DNA from: Platycnemis pennipes
Taxonomy: Eukaryota > Arthropoda > Insecta > Odonata > Platycnemididae
DNA: 64,000 bases
NCBI GenBank assembly: GCA_933228895.1
Contig: OW121848.1
Location: 82,355,470 to 82,419,469, forward strand
Reading direction: 5' to 3'
Made by a program: the position numbers and the translations under genes. The notes below the pieces were generated by a model that saw only the letters and a list, made by a program, of their open reading frames with translations, did no database searches and had not been told where the DNA came from. Positions 11,901 through 23,900 of the stretch are shown in pieces (the stretch's first letter is position 1; every line of letters begins with the position of its first letter).

Positions 11901-13359
11901 GATAATAGTAATTATATTCGCTTGAATAAAAAATAATCGACTCGTTCTCGCACCTCACGTAACCGCTGGAAAATACAGCCAGCTCGATGCCACATTGTTC
12001 ACATAAATTATTGGTAGCGTTGAGGTTTCTGAAATTCATTTCAGCTGTTCTGTTGTTCACGAGTCACACCGATTGGTTTCATGGTGAAATGCCGCTGAAG
12101 GACGAGCTGGAATGGTTTTTCCTTGGCGGAGTTCTCTGCCCTCGCGGCCTTCAAGGTATGCGTAGCAAGGAGAAGCGAAGACAAAAAGGTTCAAGGAAGG
12201 GAGATCTTCGCCTCAGGAAAGATACGAAGCGCTCGAGGAATAATAATATTAATGGCACTCTTTATAGTTAATTATACAGTTGTGACCATGAAATTCAGTA
12301 ACGATTTTGTTCATCATCTGCCTTTCATCGAATAAGTCACAAGTGCAAAAGAACGCCACTTAAAAATTGTGCAGCTCTCGGGGCGCGCAAGTGAAGAAAG
12401 TGAGATGACTTGACTCAAGGACACGTTACGTCTCAACGTTGAGGATTGGTCCGCCTTTGTTGGCTCCGTCCGCACCGTTTTTGATCATGATAACCTTTGA
12501 TTATGGCCATGTTTTCCCACATTCTCTGCATTATTTTGCTCTTCGACTGCCGACCAACTTGCCCTTCGGTTAAGACAATATCAACTGCTGTAGGGCATTG
12601 CGAACTTCAAATGTCTTTACAGGCAGTGTTTTTCGTGCGAGACATTTGCTCGTCATTGTATCGGGTTAAGTTTGCCCGATGGCCCGACTCCACTCTCTCC
12701 GTCTCTCCCGAAGTTGATTTGGAAAGTTCCTTCGCCGCACTTCCACACCAAATGTCCGCCTCGTAAAGAAACGAGCGTAGGGATTGTAGTGGGGACGGAG
12801 GCGGTGGTCCTTCAGATGCTTTGGCCGCGGGCGTCCTTCGTTGGTACGCCCATTCGCCAGCATGCTCTCTCGCCGCATTCACGCGATCCAGACTCCACCC
12901 TGCACTGCATGTTTCATGTTCCAGTCGCCTGCGATTCGCATTGATCACTCCCGATTGTCTCTCCTTCTTCTCTCAGCCTCTCTCCGCCCTTCCCTCGCAT
13001 TCTCTCTGTCTGTCAGTCAACGGCCTCTCCCCTCATTCCCGTCGTGATAAATCCCAGCTTTTTTCTCACCGTGACGGTCGCAGGTACGCATTATAAGTAT
13101 GCGTGTCCACGTTTCTCCCGGCCCGAACCACGGTACTACACAACCGCACTGCATCACATGCCAGCTTCAGCTTATTTACTGTGATGAGAGTGCCGGGTGG
13201 GAAGCTTTTTTTTTAGTTAATCATAATTAGTTAGTTATTTTGGGTAGGCGACCGACAGCTGAGGTAATTTACGCCATTCAGGATAGGTGGATAATTAGGA
13301 GTTTTCAGGGAACGGAGGAAGAGTGGAAAGAATCCTGCGTCGGCATTAGCCTACTCTTA
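11901..13359. other. Non-coding, GC-rich at 12660-13090
   Basis: The GC-rich part holds overlapping frames in all phases on both strands, typical of CpG-containing islands without coding constraint. No domain is recognised. Confidence 0.4.
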
Positions 13360-13550
13360 ACTACAGGTGCCAAGTGGACCACGGCTTAGCGTCCCATCCG
13401 AAAGACGGAGTACTGAACCTGAAATGCCCTCCACTAGGCCCTCATGCAGGGACCGGTTTGCCGCTGAAAAATCCGCCACTGCTGGGAATCGAATCCGAGC
13501 TCTCAGGATGGGAGGCCAGTACTCCAGCAACCACACTAACCCGATTCCCT
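13360..13550 (-). mobile_element. tRNA-headed SINE, family A, copy 2 (reverse orientation)
   Basis: On the minus strand: the head starts near 13550 (GGGAATCGGGTTAGTGTGG), the B box GGATTCGATTCCC is at 13484-13496, and the core GTACTCCGTCTTTCGGATGG with GGACGCTAAGCCG lies at about 13384-13412. Head and core match the plus-strand copies at 10511, 20697 and 46237. The 3' part beyond CACTTGGCACC is missing, so this copy is 3'-truncated relative to the others. Confidence 0.75.
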
Positions 13551-15150
13551 AATTAATGATGTATTACATTCTGTATCTATACCCACATATGAGACCCACT
13601 AAGACGGCGTTCAAGCATTTGTAAGGGTTTTTATCCGTAATTAATGCTCATTTTTAGTCTCACGTTATGTTTTTTCAACTAACCCAAGACCTAGACTGAC
13701 GAAATGAAGACTTCACTTGACGTGGAGATAGGATCAATAACAGCTATGGCTCGAAAAGGTACGCAGTTATGTTTGTGAGTTAGTTAAAAAATAGAATGAG
13801 TTTTATAAGTCATTACCCATACTGCGTTATTTATACTCTTCACTCTTTCGTTTTTGTTATATTTATGCTGCTCTAGCAATTTTCTCTCAGCGCTAATGAT
13901 TTCATATTAAATTGGTCCTTCTATTCCGGTGGCATTGAATGAATTTATTTCTCTTTAATGGTGTTAGTCTACGATTAAATATCAATTCTTTGGATATTAT
14001 TCTCACTTTTCGGAAGAAAAGAGCTTTTGCACGATATTTTCTAGAAGCGTTTATAAGCGTGATTGAAGGTTCAACTTCTGCGGTGTGAATCGAAATCCGA
14101 GTGGTGTCTCAATCATCGTCTCTATTATCGCGGACAATCGTTATTCGGCTGAAGTGACAGTACACCGGCTATTAAAAATGAATGCGAATTTGTCAGCTTG
14201 AAAGCTTTAGCTTGGCGAAAGATCACGACCCGTTCGCATTACTAGAGTGGGCGGGTTACATTCTGAAATAGAAAAAAAATTAAAACTCTTTATGTCAGAT
14301 CCGTGCGTCCGACTCGCGTCCCATTCCCATGCCATTGAATTGAGCTCTCCCCTACCATGATGGAAAGTGGGTTGAGAGACGACAGGCGAAGAGTAGTTTA
14401 GTCTAAGGGTGTGTTTGGCATCGTGGTTGAAAGGAAAATGTTCTTTCGCGAAATTTAGCAATCGTTTTGAAACCAAGCGACGCTCCCTTGCTCCGAACAT
14501 CCTACGTCGGGCGAAGATAAGGAGGCAATTTGTGGCTATGGGAAAATGATGGAAAAAAATTGAGGTGATTTCACGAATCGTATGCGTACGGCCGGCGTTG
14601 AACGAGCGCATTACTTCACTGGCATGGAGATGCTCGAGCCGCGCACAGGTTTTTCGTAATAGAATCGGGGATGTGACGGTGCTCGTATTGGAGGATATAA
14701 GAGTCGAGCACGCGAGCTTGTTTTTAAGCGACCTGCACTCCGAGATAAGGTTCCGTCTCAGTCCATTTTTATGCTTTTCTGTTTGTCGCGCAGTCGGAAT
14801 TAAAGCGTAAGCCTGAGCGTTTCACGAGCGTCCGTCGCTCTTTCAGCGAGCATCCCAAGCTCCTCACTCATGTTTCATTATTTTTCTCACTGAGTGAATT
14901 TTCATTTTTCTCCGTCATACTCCCTGCGTTCTTGCTGTTTACAGCATGGTGGAATTCTGTGCATGCATGTCGCCAATTGAGAAATCTCCCGGAAGTTGAT
15001 TTTTTCAACAATCTTTTTGCGCTTACGATCCAAAGGAAATCAATGAATTCGCCGCAAATCGCCCGAAGCACTTCTTTCCATTGGGGAGAGTAGTGCGAAG
15101 GTAACAAGGTGATGATTTGGCATTGTTGCCAAATTCATCATTCTACCCAT
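13551..15150. other. Non-coding sequence
   Basis: No gene or repeat is recognised. Frames of 134 and 81 residues at 14207-14611 (minus) and 14565-14810 (plus) lack motifs. Confidence 0.4.
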
Positions 15151-15849
15151 TTTTTCTACCGTATGGGAGAATTTATGAAAAATATCTCTTGGTAAGAGGT
15201 CTCGCGCATGTATGTGTATGTGTACGCCCGTAAACTTGCGAAAGTCGCGGACGATCGTCGAGGTGGAACTCGGTGAGGTCTCGCGCACTCCAAATGGGCA
15301 CTTGAAAAAGAGCGCTCGAAAAAGGGAGCGGAGGGTAAAAAAATAAAGTTCAGTATAGGTGGGGGAGGAGAAAAAAGGAAAGATTGAGTGGAGGGAAACC
15401 AACGTGTCCCCTGTCTCTTTTCTGCATCCTCGCGATCACCAGTCTGTCCCTCTCCCACCCCCTTCTTCCCCATCCCACTCTCAGACGGGATAAGATCGCA
15501 AAAGGAGCGATAGTGCGCGTGTGTGCGGTTGGGGGGGATGGGAGGTATGCATGGATATATATGTATAGAGAGAGAGAGGACGCGTTTTATGCGAGGCCTA
15601 CATGCAGTGCGTATGCAGAGCCGGCCGGGCTAGAGTCCCCCGTCGTGGCTGGAGCGCCGTAAATCCGGCTCCACATCCACGTCTCCATGCCGCTCCCTTC
15701 TTCTCCCCTTCCCTCGCCATCCATCTCCAGTCCATTCCTCCCCCCCCCCCTCCACACTCCACACCCCTTTTACCTCCTCCTCCTATCCCTCCCTTTACTT
15801 CTCTGTCGACTCACGTGTAACCCGCCCGCGTTCCGTACCCCTCCCCCTC
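15151..15849. other. GC-rich, strand-skewed sequence (purine then pyrimidine)
   Basis: A purine-rich stretch (about 15300-15400) is followed by pyrimidine-rich stretches (15410-15480 and 15680-15850). It includes a short AG repeat at 15567-15578 and a C10 run near 15740-15749. Frames here are compositional. Confidence 0.4.
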
Positions 15850-16096
15850 CCTCGCACGTAGTTTGGAATCGCGGTACTTCGCTGTAAACAGAGGTCTTAG
15901 AGCGTTTGCGACTCTTCTCCCTCTCTCTCTCTCTTTCCCTCGACTACTCTCGCTCTCTCGGCTGTCGACTCGAGATTTTCGAGCTCTGTGGGTGTGTCGC
16001 CGTTCCCCAGGCGTCTTCGGCTCCGCAGCCCGTCGTCGCACGACTCCCGCAACCGTCCTTCCGTCGGTCCGGTGCTTCGGTGGTCACTTGGTCAGG
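15850..16096 (+). promoter_or_regulatory. Possible untranslated first exon ending in a strong splice donor
   Basis: A CpG- and pyrimidine-rich stretch of about 245 bp ends in CAG followed by GTGCGTGAG (junction at about 16096/16097), a good match to the donor consensus. Sequence after the junction quickly becomes AT-rich, as an intron would. No long frame with a recognisable product crosses it, so if real it would be 5'-UTR. A CT run at 15917-15933 lies inside. This rests only on composition and one donor match. Confidence 0.2.
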
Positions 16097-19000
16097 TGCG
16101 TGAGAAGGGCTAACACCTCCTCGTCTGGGGCGGCCCTTGCGTCAATTATCGTGAGTCAGTTCAATCGATGAGGTCGAATACGGTGGAAGAATTATGCGAT
16201 CCGTTTGGAGATTAGTGTAATTGTTGCAAGTATCGTCTTAACGAGGGATGCTGCTTTCAAAATTCTTGATAAATATATATTGTTTTTGCCTCGTTCTTCG
16301 TCCTTGTGTAATCTTGTTTTATACCATCTAGGAAGCATCAGTCACTCGGAAGCAAATTGTGTCACAAAATGTCCTGCTTTTTATAGATTTAATAAGATAA
16401 GAATATTTACGTTCCTAGTAATTTATTTAAATTTTAAATATTTAAACTGCATGCATAGTTCAATGCTGTTATCTAACCAATCTCAGTCTCATTATTTGAA
16501 GATTATTTTTAGGGATCAACCCGGTTCACAGTCATAATTTTAACTGAAGACTACAGGTCGTAGAAAATAACCACCAGCATTACTAAATTGCTTTTTGAAT
16601 CAAATTCTCTTTGATTTTATTTCGCTCGGTAGAACTGATGCAGTAAAACTTATTCCGCTTCACTAAATGACATACGAACGATTACTTTCATGAATAATTG
16701 TTAATTTGACGTCTTCAAGTGCAACTAGGATATTCCAGATGCGGTTTAATTTTGGCATTCACCCTTTGAATTATATTTAATATCCTCAGAAAACACATGG
16801 TTAAAGTTAGTGTAACAGGTGTCGAGATCGTGGGTGAATTGAAATTTTATGTTCACCAGATGGTTATCAGATATTAGACGCTTCGTACTTGACTCCGCTT
16901 CAAACGAAGGGACGAGATTGTCAGAAATTTCCTGCGCTTCCTCACGGGGATTGTTCATTCACCAAGCGTCTTCCTCGGAAGGAGAAGTTTATTAATGCAG
17001 GTGTAATGTCGCAAAATGGCATCGTTCCTTCGTCTGAATATTAGCGGGGAGGGAGGTGGGGAATATTAGCGGCAGGGGACGGATTAGAGCGGTGCTCTGG
17101 GGAATAAGAGCAAGTTTTCACGCCGTAATGCCTCCGAGGAGGGGAGGAAGTGCGAGATGGGTCTTTTCCGAATTTACACCCCCGTATCTCCTCCTTCCAT
17201 TGATCTTTTCTTTCGCTTGCTTTTTTTCTGTCGCGTCCCTTTCTTCTCTTCCTCTCGACAAATTCCCCCGCGCGAGGGAATCCTTTCCCTCTGCGAGCTC
17301 CTCACGAATCCAAAATCTTCCTCGCCCTCTTCCTTCGTCTTCCTGCCCACCCCTCCCCGCCTCCCAAGAAATCTCCGTCGCCTGCGGCCCGTCGTCCCCT
17401 TCACCTTTTCAAATGGGCGGTGGAGTTCGAAAAGCAGACCCTTTCACAAAGTTTCTTTCCGCGGAAAAATTAATATGCTTCCCATCTTTATGAGTGCCTG
17501 TGGCTCCAAATGACTCCAAGATAGTGTCCTTTCTCAAGGTGCCTGTCGTTTGGTGGCTGGCGTTAGTTGCTCTCCGAGAACTGCATCTACACTTCTCGAA
17601 GGGAAGGCTGCATGTCACCAATGATTTTATTGATTTTGTATGCAGGCAGTTGCTGGTGAAAAGGTCACTCCTCTAAACGTATTGAGTAATAAGATTGGAG
17701 GTTTATTTTCATAGCTAACTCGAGATAAATGTCAGCTTCGCTCAGTGAAATGATAAAAAAAGCATTGAATTTCGCAGCAGTTGTTACTGTGGATTGGAGT
17801 AGCGGTTGACAATTTTATGTGACCCATTCACTTTGAAATCATTTAAAAGAATTGTGGCTTGCGATAGAAATTTTCAGGTTTGAAGAAAAAAAATATGTAG
17901 GAGGGAAAATTGTGCGTCTCGTAGTGGGAAACTACACAGTAACATTTTAATTTAGCCAAATTTTACTGTAACGCACTGTGACTGTCCTCCTAAATTGATC
18001 TGAACTGTTTTTTGGGTTGTTGATTCTGTTGGTATGCCATTTCAAAAGTTTTAAAATCCACTACCATTCATAAGATATTCACATTAAGCAATGCTTTTGT
18101 CATTTATTCTAACAAAATAAGAATGCTCTGGCATTACAGCCGACTTCTCAGATGTAATAATTTCCTTTGTCATCCTTAGAGATCCAGATCTTGTTTTATA
18201 CTAATTTAAAGGTTGTTATAATAATTTAAAGGGATTTAATAGTAATTATTTTCAACTATATATAAAATGGTGTTATGTCGGTCTTACAGATTAGTAAGAT
18301 ACATGTATCTCATTTGGGATTAATTTTTAGGTAAAAACACTGCCTTAGAACTTGAGGTTAGCCAAAAAAGAATACAAGCTGCTATTTCTTTTCAGTTTAT
18401 GAGTGTTTCGTCATGGTGATATTGAATTGCGGCTCACTTCAGTAGGCCCTTAGAGCACGTAGGGGGCGTGTAGTACATGGGAAAGAAATGTTGTCGTGGA
18501 ACTTTTTATCCGAGCGGCGCAATCGCAATCATTTAGCCGATCCTTAAAATCGTAGGCATCGCCGTCTTGGTTTAACATATCGCCCGCCCGAGTATTCACT
18601 TTGCCACCGTCATCCTGCCTCTGCCGCAACTTCTCGAGCTTTCACCGACAGCAGATATGCTTGTACCCACACACATAACCCCGGGCGACGGCCGTCACGG
18701 GAGAGTGGGAAAAATAAGTGCTCCGGGCGGGATACATTTTTAACGCCAGATTTTTTTTCCTCCCAAGAATGTTCCCCTCCTTCCTTCATTAGCGTAATAC
18801 CCCTCGCTCCCTCCCACAGTCGACCAACGTGAATGTTATTACATACTGCAGGGCTCTTTCTACTTTTTCTGGTGTTTTTTTCGGTCGTAGCATTCATCGC
18901 TTATGACCTTTTAATCGGTAATACTCGTTACCGAGTCGTCCGCTTTATAAATTTGTACCCATTTAAATGTTCATGTGTTTATAGCGTCTTCTACTTTCAC

Positions 19001-19679
19001 GTCATTTCTCGTAGCTCTATGCAGGCTACCTCGAGAGCATCTCAGCCAAATGCGATCTCAATGCAGGGATTGGGCTGATTGGAATTGCTTTGGGGCGCGA
19101 GATCTGAATGATCGGCAGAAAAAAGTACGCTCTCAAAAGAAATGAATGCCCATCTGGTTGACGTAAATCATTAAGAAACCGAAGTACCTATCACATGGCT
19201 GGAGGTGACTGCCTGTATGGTTAAGGGGCATTTGTGGAAGATTTCCATCTCGAGTCGTATGTCAGATACTATATTCATTGTTCAAAAGTTTTCTTTTTTC
19301 TATCGAAGCAATCTTTTTCGTTGAAGAAAATTGTAGCGACTGGCTGGGAAAGAATTCTCGTGTGTGGCCGGCGCCTCGGGTACACGTCATTTGGTTTCTA
19401 TCGGATGTAGGAACGGGTTTCAGGCGGACTCGGTGCAGCCATAAACCATCAACTGCCTTAAGGGGTGTCTCGGAGTCTGTGCGTGCGCGCTAAAGAGATA
19501 CAGGAACGCCTTTCACTTATATGAACCACGATTTGCTGTAAGCGTGTGACATCATTGTCACTTTACCACCTGCGAGTGGTCGGTGGGTGATTTTAATCGA
19601 ATTCATTTGATCCGCGGGTAAATTCATGCAAAAGATATGTTAGCATATCAGTAACCACAAGGAGAGAGATAAAATATCT
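16097..19679. other. Non-coding; skewed islands at 17060-17480 and 18590-18830
   Basis: Otherwise AT-rich. The pyrimidine-rich island 17060-17480 yields Ser/Pro-rich frames in two phases plus an Arg/Gly/Lys-rich one on the minus strand. No gene is recognised. Confidence 0.4.
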
Positions 19680-19977
19680 GTGACAACAAGTTAACTGGTA
19701 CATATTTCTTGGACGAACGTTGACATCTTTATTGTGTCACTTTATCGCCATCACATAGGAAACTTTTCCAATTAAGTGTATTATTTCACTTGTACGGACT
19801 CAATTAATGTGTATTTTCTATAAAGCGTTTACTGAAATGGTGTTTGCGTGCATTAACATTATTTTCATCAAGATTTCATCCGAAGATTGAAGGCGAAGAA
19901 TACAGAGTAGTTACTTATCGTCTTTCACGGTCAGTATTTTTATCGGAGCGTGACAACAAGTTAACTGGTGCATATTT
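19680..19977. repeat. Pair of 28-bp direct repeats 270 bp apart
   Basis: GTGACAACAAGTTAACTGGT followed by (A/G)CATATTT occurs at 19680-19707 and again at 19950-19977, with one mismatch. The flanks differ and the 242-bp interval is unique in the window. It may mark a small segmental duplication or the ends of a solo insertion; I cannot decide which. Confidence 0.65.
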
Positions 19978-19991
19978 ATTATTATTATTAT
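19976..19991. repeat. Short TTA microsatellite
   Basis: Five ATT/TTA units directly after the second copy of the 28-bp repeat. Confidence 0.7.
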
Positions 19992-20688
19992 ATTTATCGA
20001 CAACCGATACTATATCGCAGTTTTTTTGCATAGAATAGTTAAAGTAATCTTAGCAAGTTTTTTTTCCTAAGAGATGAAGTCTTCTACCTCGTACGAAAAC
20101 GTTTAGTGTGTTCTCATGAGAGGGCAGAGGTCTTAGGTAATTGTGCCATGAAAGTCAAAACATGGACTAGAATGAGACAGATTGCCTCTTTGCATAATAC
20201 CTGCCCTCTTAACTGTAGCAATTGACCTCCGGTAATCGATACTGAATCACGATATTGATCTTCGATCGATGAAATCGCCGACGAGTGATTATTTTCCTGA
20301 TTTACCCGCCTACCTGACTCAATTTCCATTTCACTACCGCGGAACTGGTGTTTGAGAGACCCCAGGTCGTGTAATTGCCGGTTATCGTCGGAAGAGGTGC
20401 CATTTTGCGAAGAAATCGACTCTTGTGTTTCAACTTTTTAGGGAAGGGGGATATCTTTTTAGCCGGTGGAGATCCTTTTAGCCAGAGTAACAGCTATATG
20501 TACGGAGGCGTATGCGTGTAACCCAGGGATGGGCGCTTAGAATATGATCCTTCAATCCTTTAGGATAGGAGGAATACGTTCTGAAGTATAGGTACCTTTC
20601 TCTCTTCCTTCCTCGATAGCCCTCCCTATCATTGGTAGACATCTTGATAAGGACGACCGCCACCGGAGTAAATGCTCGTTCTACCCCT
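19992..20688. other. Non-coding sequence
   Basis: Nothing is recognised between the TTA microsatellite and the SINE at 20697. Confidence 0.4.
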
Positions 20689-20977
20689 GAGCGCCAGGAT
20701 GGCGTAGTGGTCAGAGTTCTGACCTCTCACCGGGAGATCTCGGGTTTGAATCCTGGCAGTGGAAGACATTTTAATTGGTAAACCGGCCCCTAAATTGAAT
20801 GTTTTGTGGAGAACCTTTGAGTACAGTACTCCGACCATCGGGTGGGACGTTAAGCCGTCGTCGACTTGGCTTCTTTTCGTCAAAAGCAAGCTAATTCCGA
20901 CGCCGGGTTTCTCTCCAAGCTTCATCCTTTCCCTTCAATTCCCATCCTTGTACCTTTCCCCTTAGTCTGGAGCGCCA
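20689..20977 (+). mobile_element. tRNA-headed SINE, family A, copy 3, complete
   Basis: This is the best-preserved family A copy. The A box TGGCGTAGTGG (20700-20710) and B box GGGTTTGAATCC (20742-20753) match Pol III consensus. The core GTACTCCGACCATCGGGTGG with GACGTTAAGCC lies at 20826-20856, then GGGTTTCTCTCC and a pyrimidine-rich 3' end. The element (20697-20969, 273 bp) is flanked by the 8-bp direct repeat GAGCGCCA (20689-20696 and 20970-20977). The frame at 20759-20965 lies inside it and is not a gene. Confidence 0.8.
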
Positions 20978-23900
20978 ACTAGTGTGGATACAGACTTGAT
21001 AAACAGATGAGGCCCTATTGCTTCTTCGTGCAGGGAATCACAACCCTCCCTTAAGAAGATGAGGTCGCGGGGGAGGCGCTTTAAGGAAGCGGGGGAGTTG
21101 GAGTGGAGGATTTTTCGGAGGGCTGCCGGGGGAAGCTGAAAGCGTAGTTGTGGCGGGAGGGAAGGAGGGTTGGCGGGGGAGTGGAGGTGGAGGGCAACAT
21201 GCTTGAGTTTCGCAACGTAAAAGCGGAGGGGGAAACCATTTCGCCCCGACAAGCACGCACACGGGTCTGGCAGCTTTCTACGAGTCCTCGCCGCGAAGTG
21301 AGAGTGCTACGGGGAAGCTTCGCAGGAGAGAGCGAGAGATAAATGTGAAGCCTATTAGCGAATGAAGAGCACGGGCATGGTGGATATTCACGGCGGATTG
21401 GCGGTGAAAAATGAATAGAGAGGACTCAGAACAGCAGCTGCTGTGAAGGAAGATGAAGCGTGAGGTATGGAAAGTAAGTCGGTGGGAGTTACCTCGCCCA
21501 GAGTCAAGGAGAGTGAGCTAACGCTGACAGGTAAATGATGAGGGGAATCTGAATGGAATGCAGCGTAGATGGAAAGTATGTGTGGTACAAAATATTAGCA
21601 GGGTAGGTAGTAGGTATTACCGAATGCTATGTATGTGAGGCAGTAATCGATGTAAGACCAAAGGTGTGAAGAACAAGTCGGTTAGGTGTAAGATCGCTGA
21701 TTCTAGAAGAGTAATGATCGAAATATTAAGAAAACATCGAAGACATTATTCTCTGAACTACGGTGCCTCGTAGGACAGGCAGTTATTCAGTTTTAGTACA
21801 GCGTAATACGTGATATTTTCATTGTAAGGTAATTATTTCATACGACGAGCATCAAAAATTCCATGAATCGAGTAGGGGTGGAACATGTCATAGGGATAGC
21901 TCATAGGGAAAACCCCTTTTAGCCGCTTTCTCTTTTCGGTGGAAGAGCTGTCACATCAAGTCATCCTCTACCCCAAATAACCCTGCCCGAGCCCTAAAAG
22001 TCTAAACTCGGCTCTTTGTCCAGACAAGAAAATCAAATGATCTTCGGTATCCCTGACTGCATATGCGCATTAGTTACCCTTTCATTCTGTGGATCGGGCG
22101 GCAGGAATCGATCCGTCGCTAGCAGAATTTCTGTGTCACAGAGCTTTCGTTGGAAGGAATAATTCTCGATATGGATTGAATTCATGGGTGCGGCCGAGTA
22201 ATTTACTTCATCGTCTCTGGCTGTGCATTCACTCTGAGGGGATGTCATGTGAAATATTTTTAACGCAGCTTTTTTTTAATCAATAATGACGGCAAAACGA
22301 TGTCTTTGGGAAAACAGTTTATTGGACTGCCAGGGGTTAAAACAACCTTAGGACATGGTCACGACGTGATCGATGATTCGATCTTTTTATAGCCATTGCA
22401 ATTTTTTAAATACGTAATTTTTCATCTATCGCTTAGTTTCATAATCTTAGACCAGTCGATCTTTAGACATAGACTGCTTTCGATTTTGGCATACGTTGCG
22501 TATTTGTATTGCTAGCAGAGCATGTTTTTTGTCATAATGTCATAATTTAGAGAGATTATGAAGGAAATCTTGTATAGTATCAAGAAATATCAAGAAAAAA
22601 ACATTTCTCACATTTCATTTGGGTTTAAAAAAGATATCCACCTGTTATATCAGAAATCAGTTTTTTATATTTCGTTTTACGTATAAAATATTACAAGAAC
22701 AAGCTAATAAAATATCTTTAGATTTGAGCCCATTTTATTTTAAAAATATTTTTGTCTCGATTTTTTTAAGAAGTCTCATAATAACTGCTGGAAATATCAA
22801 CTGGACTCTTCAAGTGGTATTATCTTTCATGTGCCGTTCATTACTGCCTCATATAGGTTTACATGCATGAAGGAAAGCTGACAGCAATCAACTCCATTTT
22901 ATGTAAAATCAATTTCTATCCAGCAGTGAGATTTTTTTCAAGCAGTATAATGAAAAATCTAATCGATTCATTGGTGGGTTCAAAAAATTTTCCATTATGG
23001 CGTTTAAAAACTTACGATGTTACGCAAATTTCCCTTATCGACTAACGCGATGCTGTCCCTCGAGTATTAAGCTTTTACAAACTGTTTTATAGGAACAGAA
23101 TGTGGTTAAGGTGCCTTAAATTCGAAAGATCTAGCTCTTCATTTTGGTTACCCTTATTTTATTAGGTTTAGCTTCTTGACACCATAACTCGGCATCCATA
23201 GCCGAATATTACTGTGTTCATATACATCAATGTAGTCTCAATAAGCCTTCCTTCAAATATTTCTACCTTTGTCATCAAAAATATATCTTGGGACATTACG
23301 TTGTCATCATTTCCACCCCAGGAGTAGCATTATACCAGAAGTTGTACCGTCTTGGCTTATCTGTTTTCATCACGACAGTCGTTTCACCTTCTGAAAAATT
23401 CGACGATAACGATGTCGGATTCGTTGATTCCACAAGATCGCAGTAGTGAACTACTTGTTTTCAAAGGATATACCTACCATTGTACATTTTTTAGATTTTT
23501 GTCTGCTATTATTTTGCAGCAGGTTTGTAAGCTATCCAGATCCTGTGAGTCTACTTTCCTCTCTAAATATTCCCATCGCTAAAATTTCATTCTCGTCTCA
23601 TAGGGTATGTCACATAAGTATACCCTTTAAATATTTCCCTAGGTTTAAGTGCTGTGGCCTTTTCCAAATAAGTGATTAAAGGTATAGTCAGGGTTGTATA
23701 GCTGAAGTTACTACAAACTTAACTTTTAAAGCTTTAAGTAAGCGATTTTATGGAATGTACTTGGAGCTCATGTCACGATTTCTCTTCGCATATCGTGATC
23801 CTCACTCCATTATTTCAGATTTCTGTGTTAACTCACTAAAATTAGTGTGAAAATTATAACTTCCTCCTGCTCTCAAGATTAACCCCAGTCGTAATGATCC

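Noticed and set aside
22085..22150. Possible minus-strand tRNA-like B box (GATCGATTCC)
   Set aside because: No A box at tRNA-like spacing and no body shared with the SINE families.
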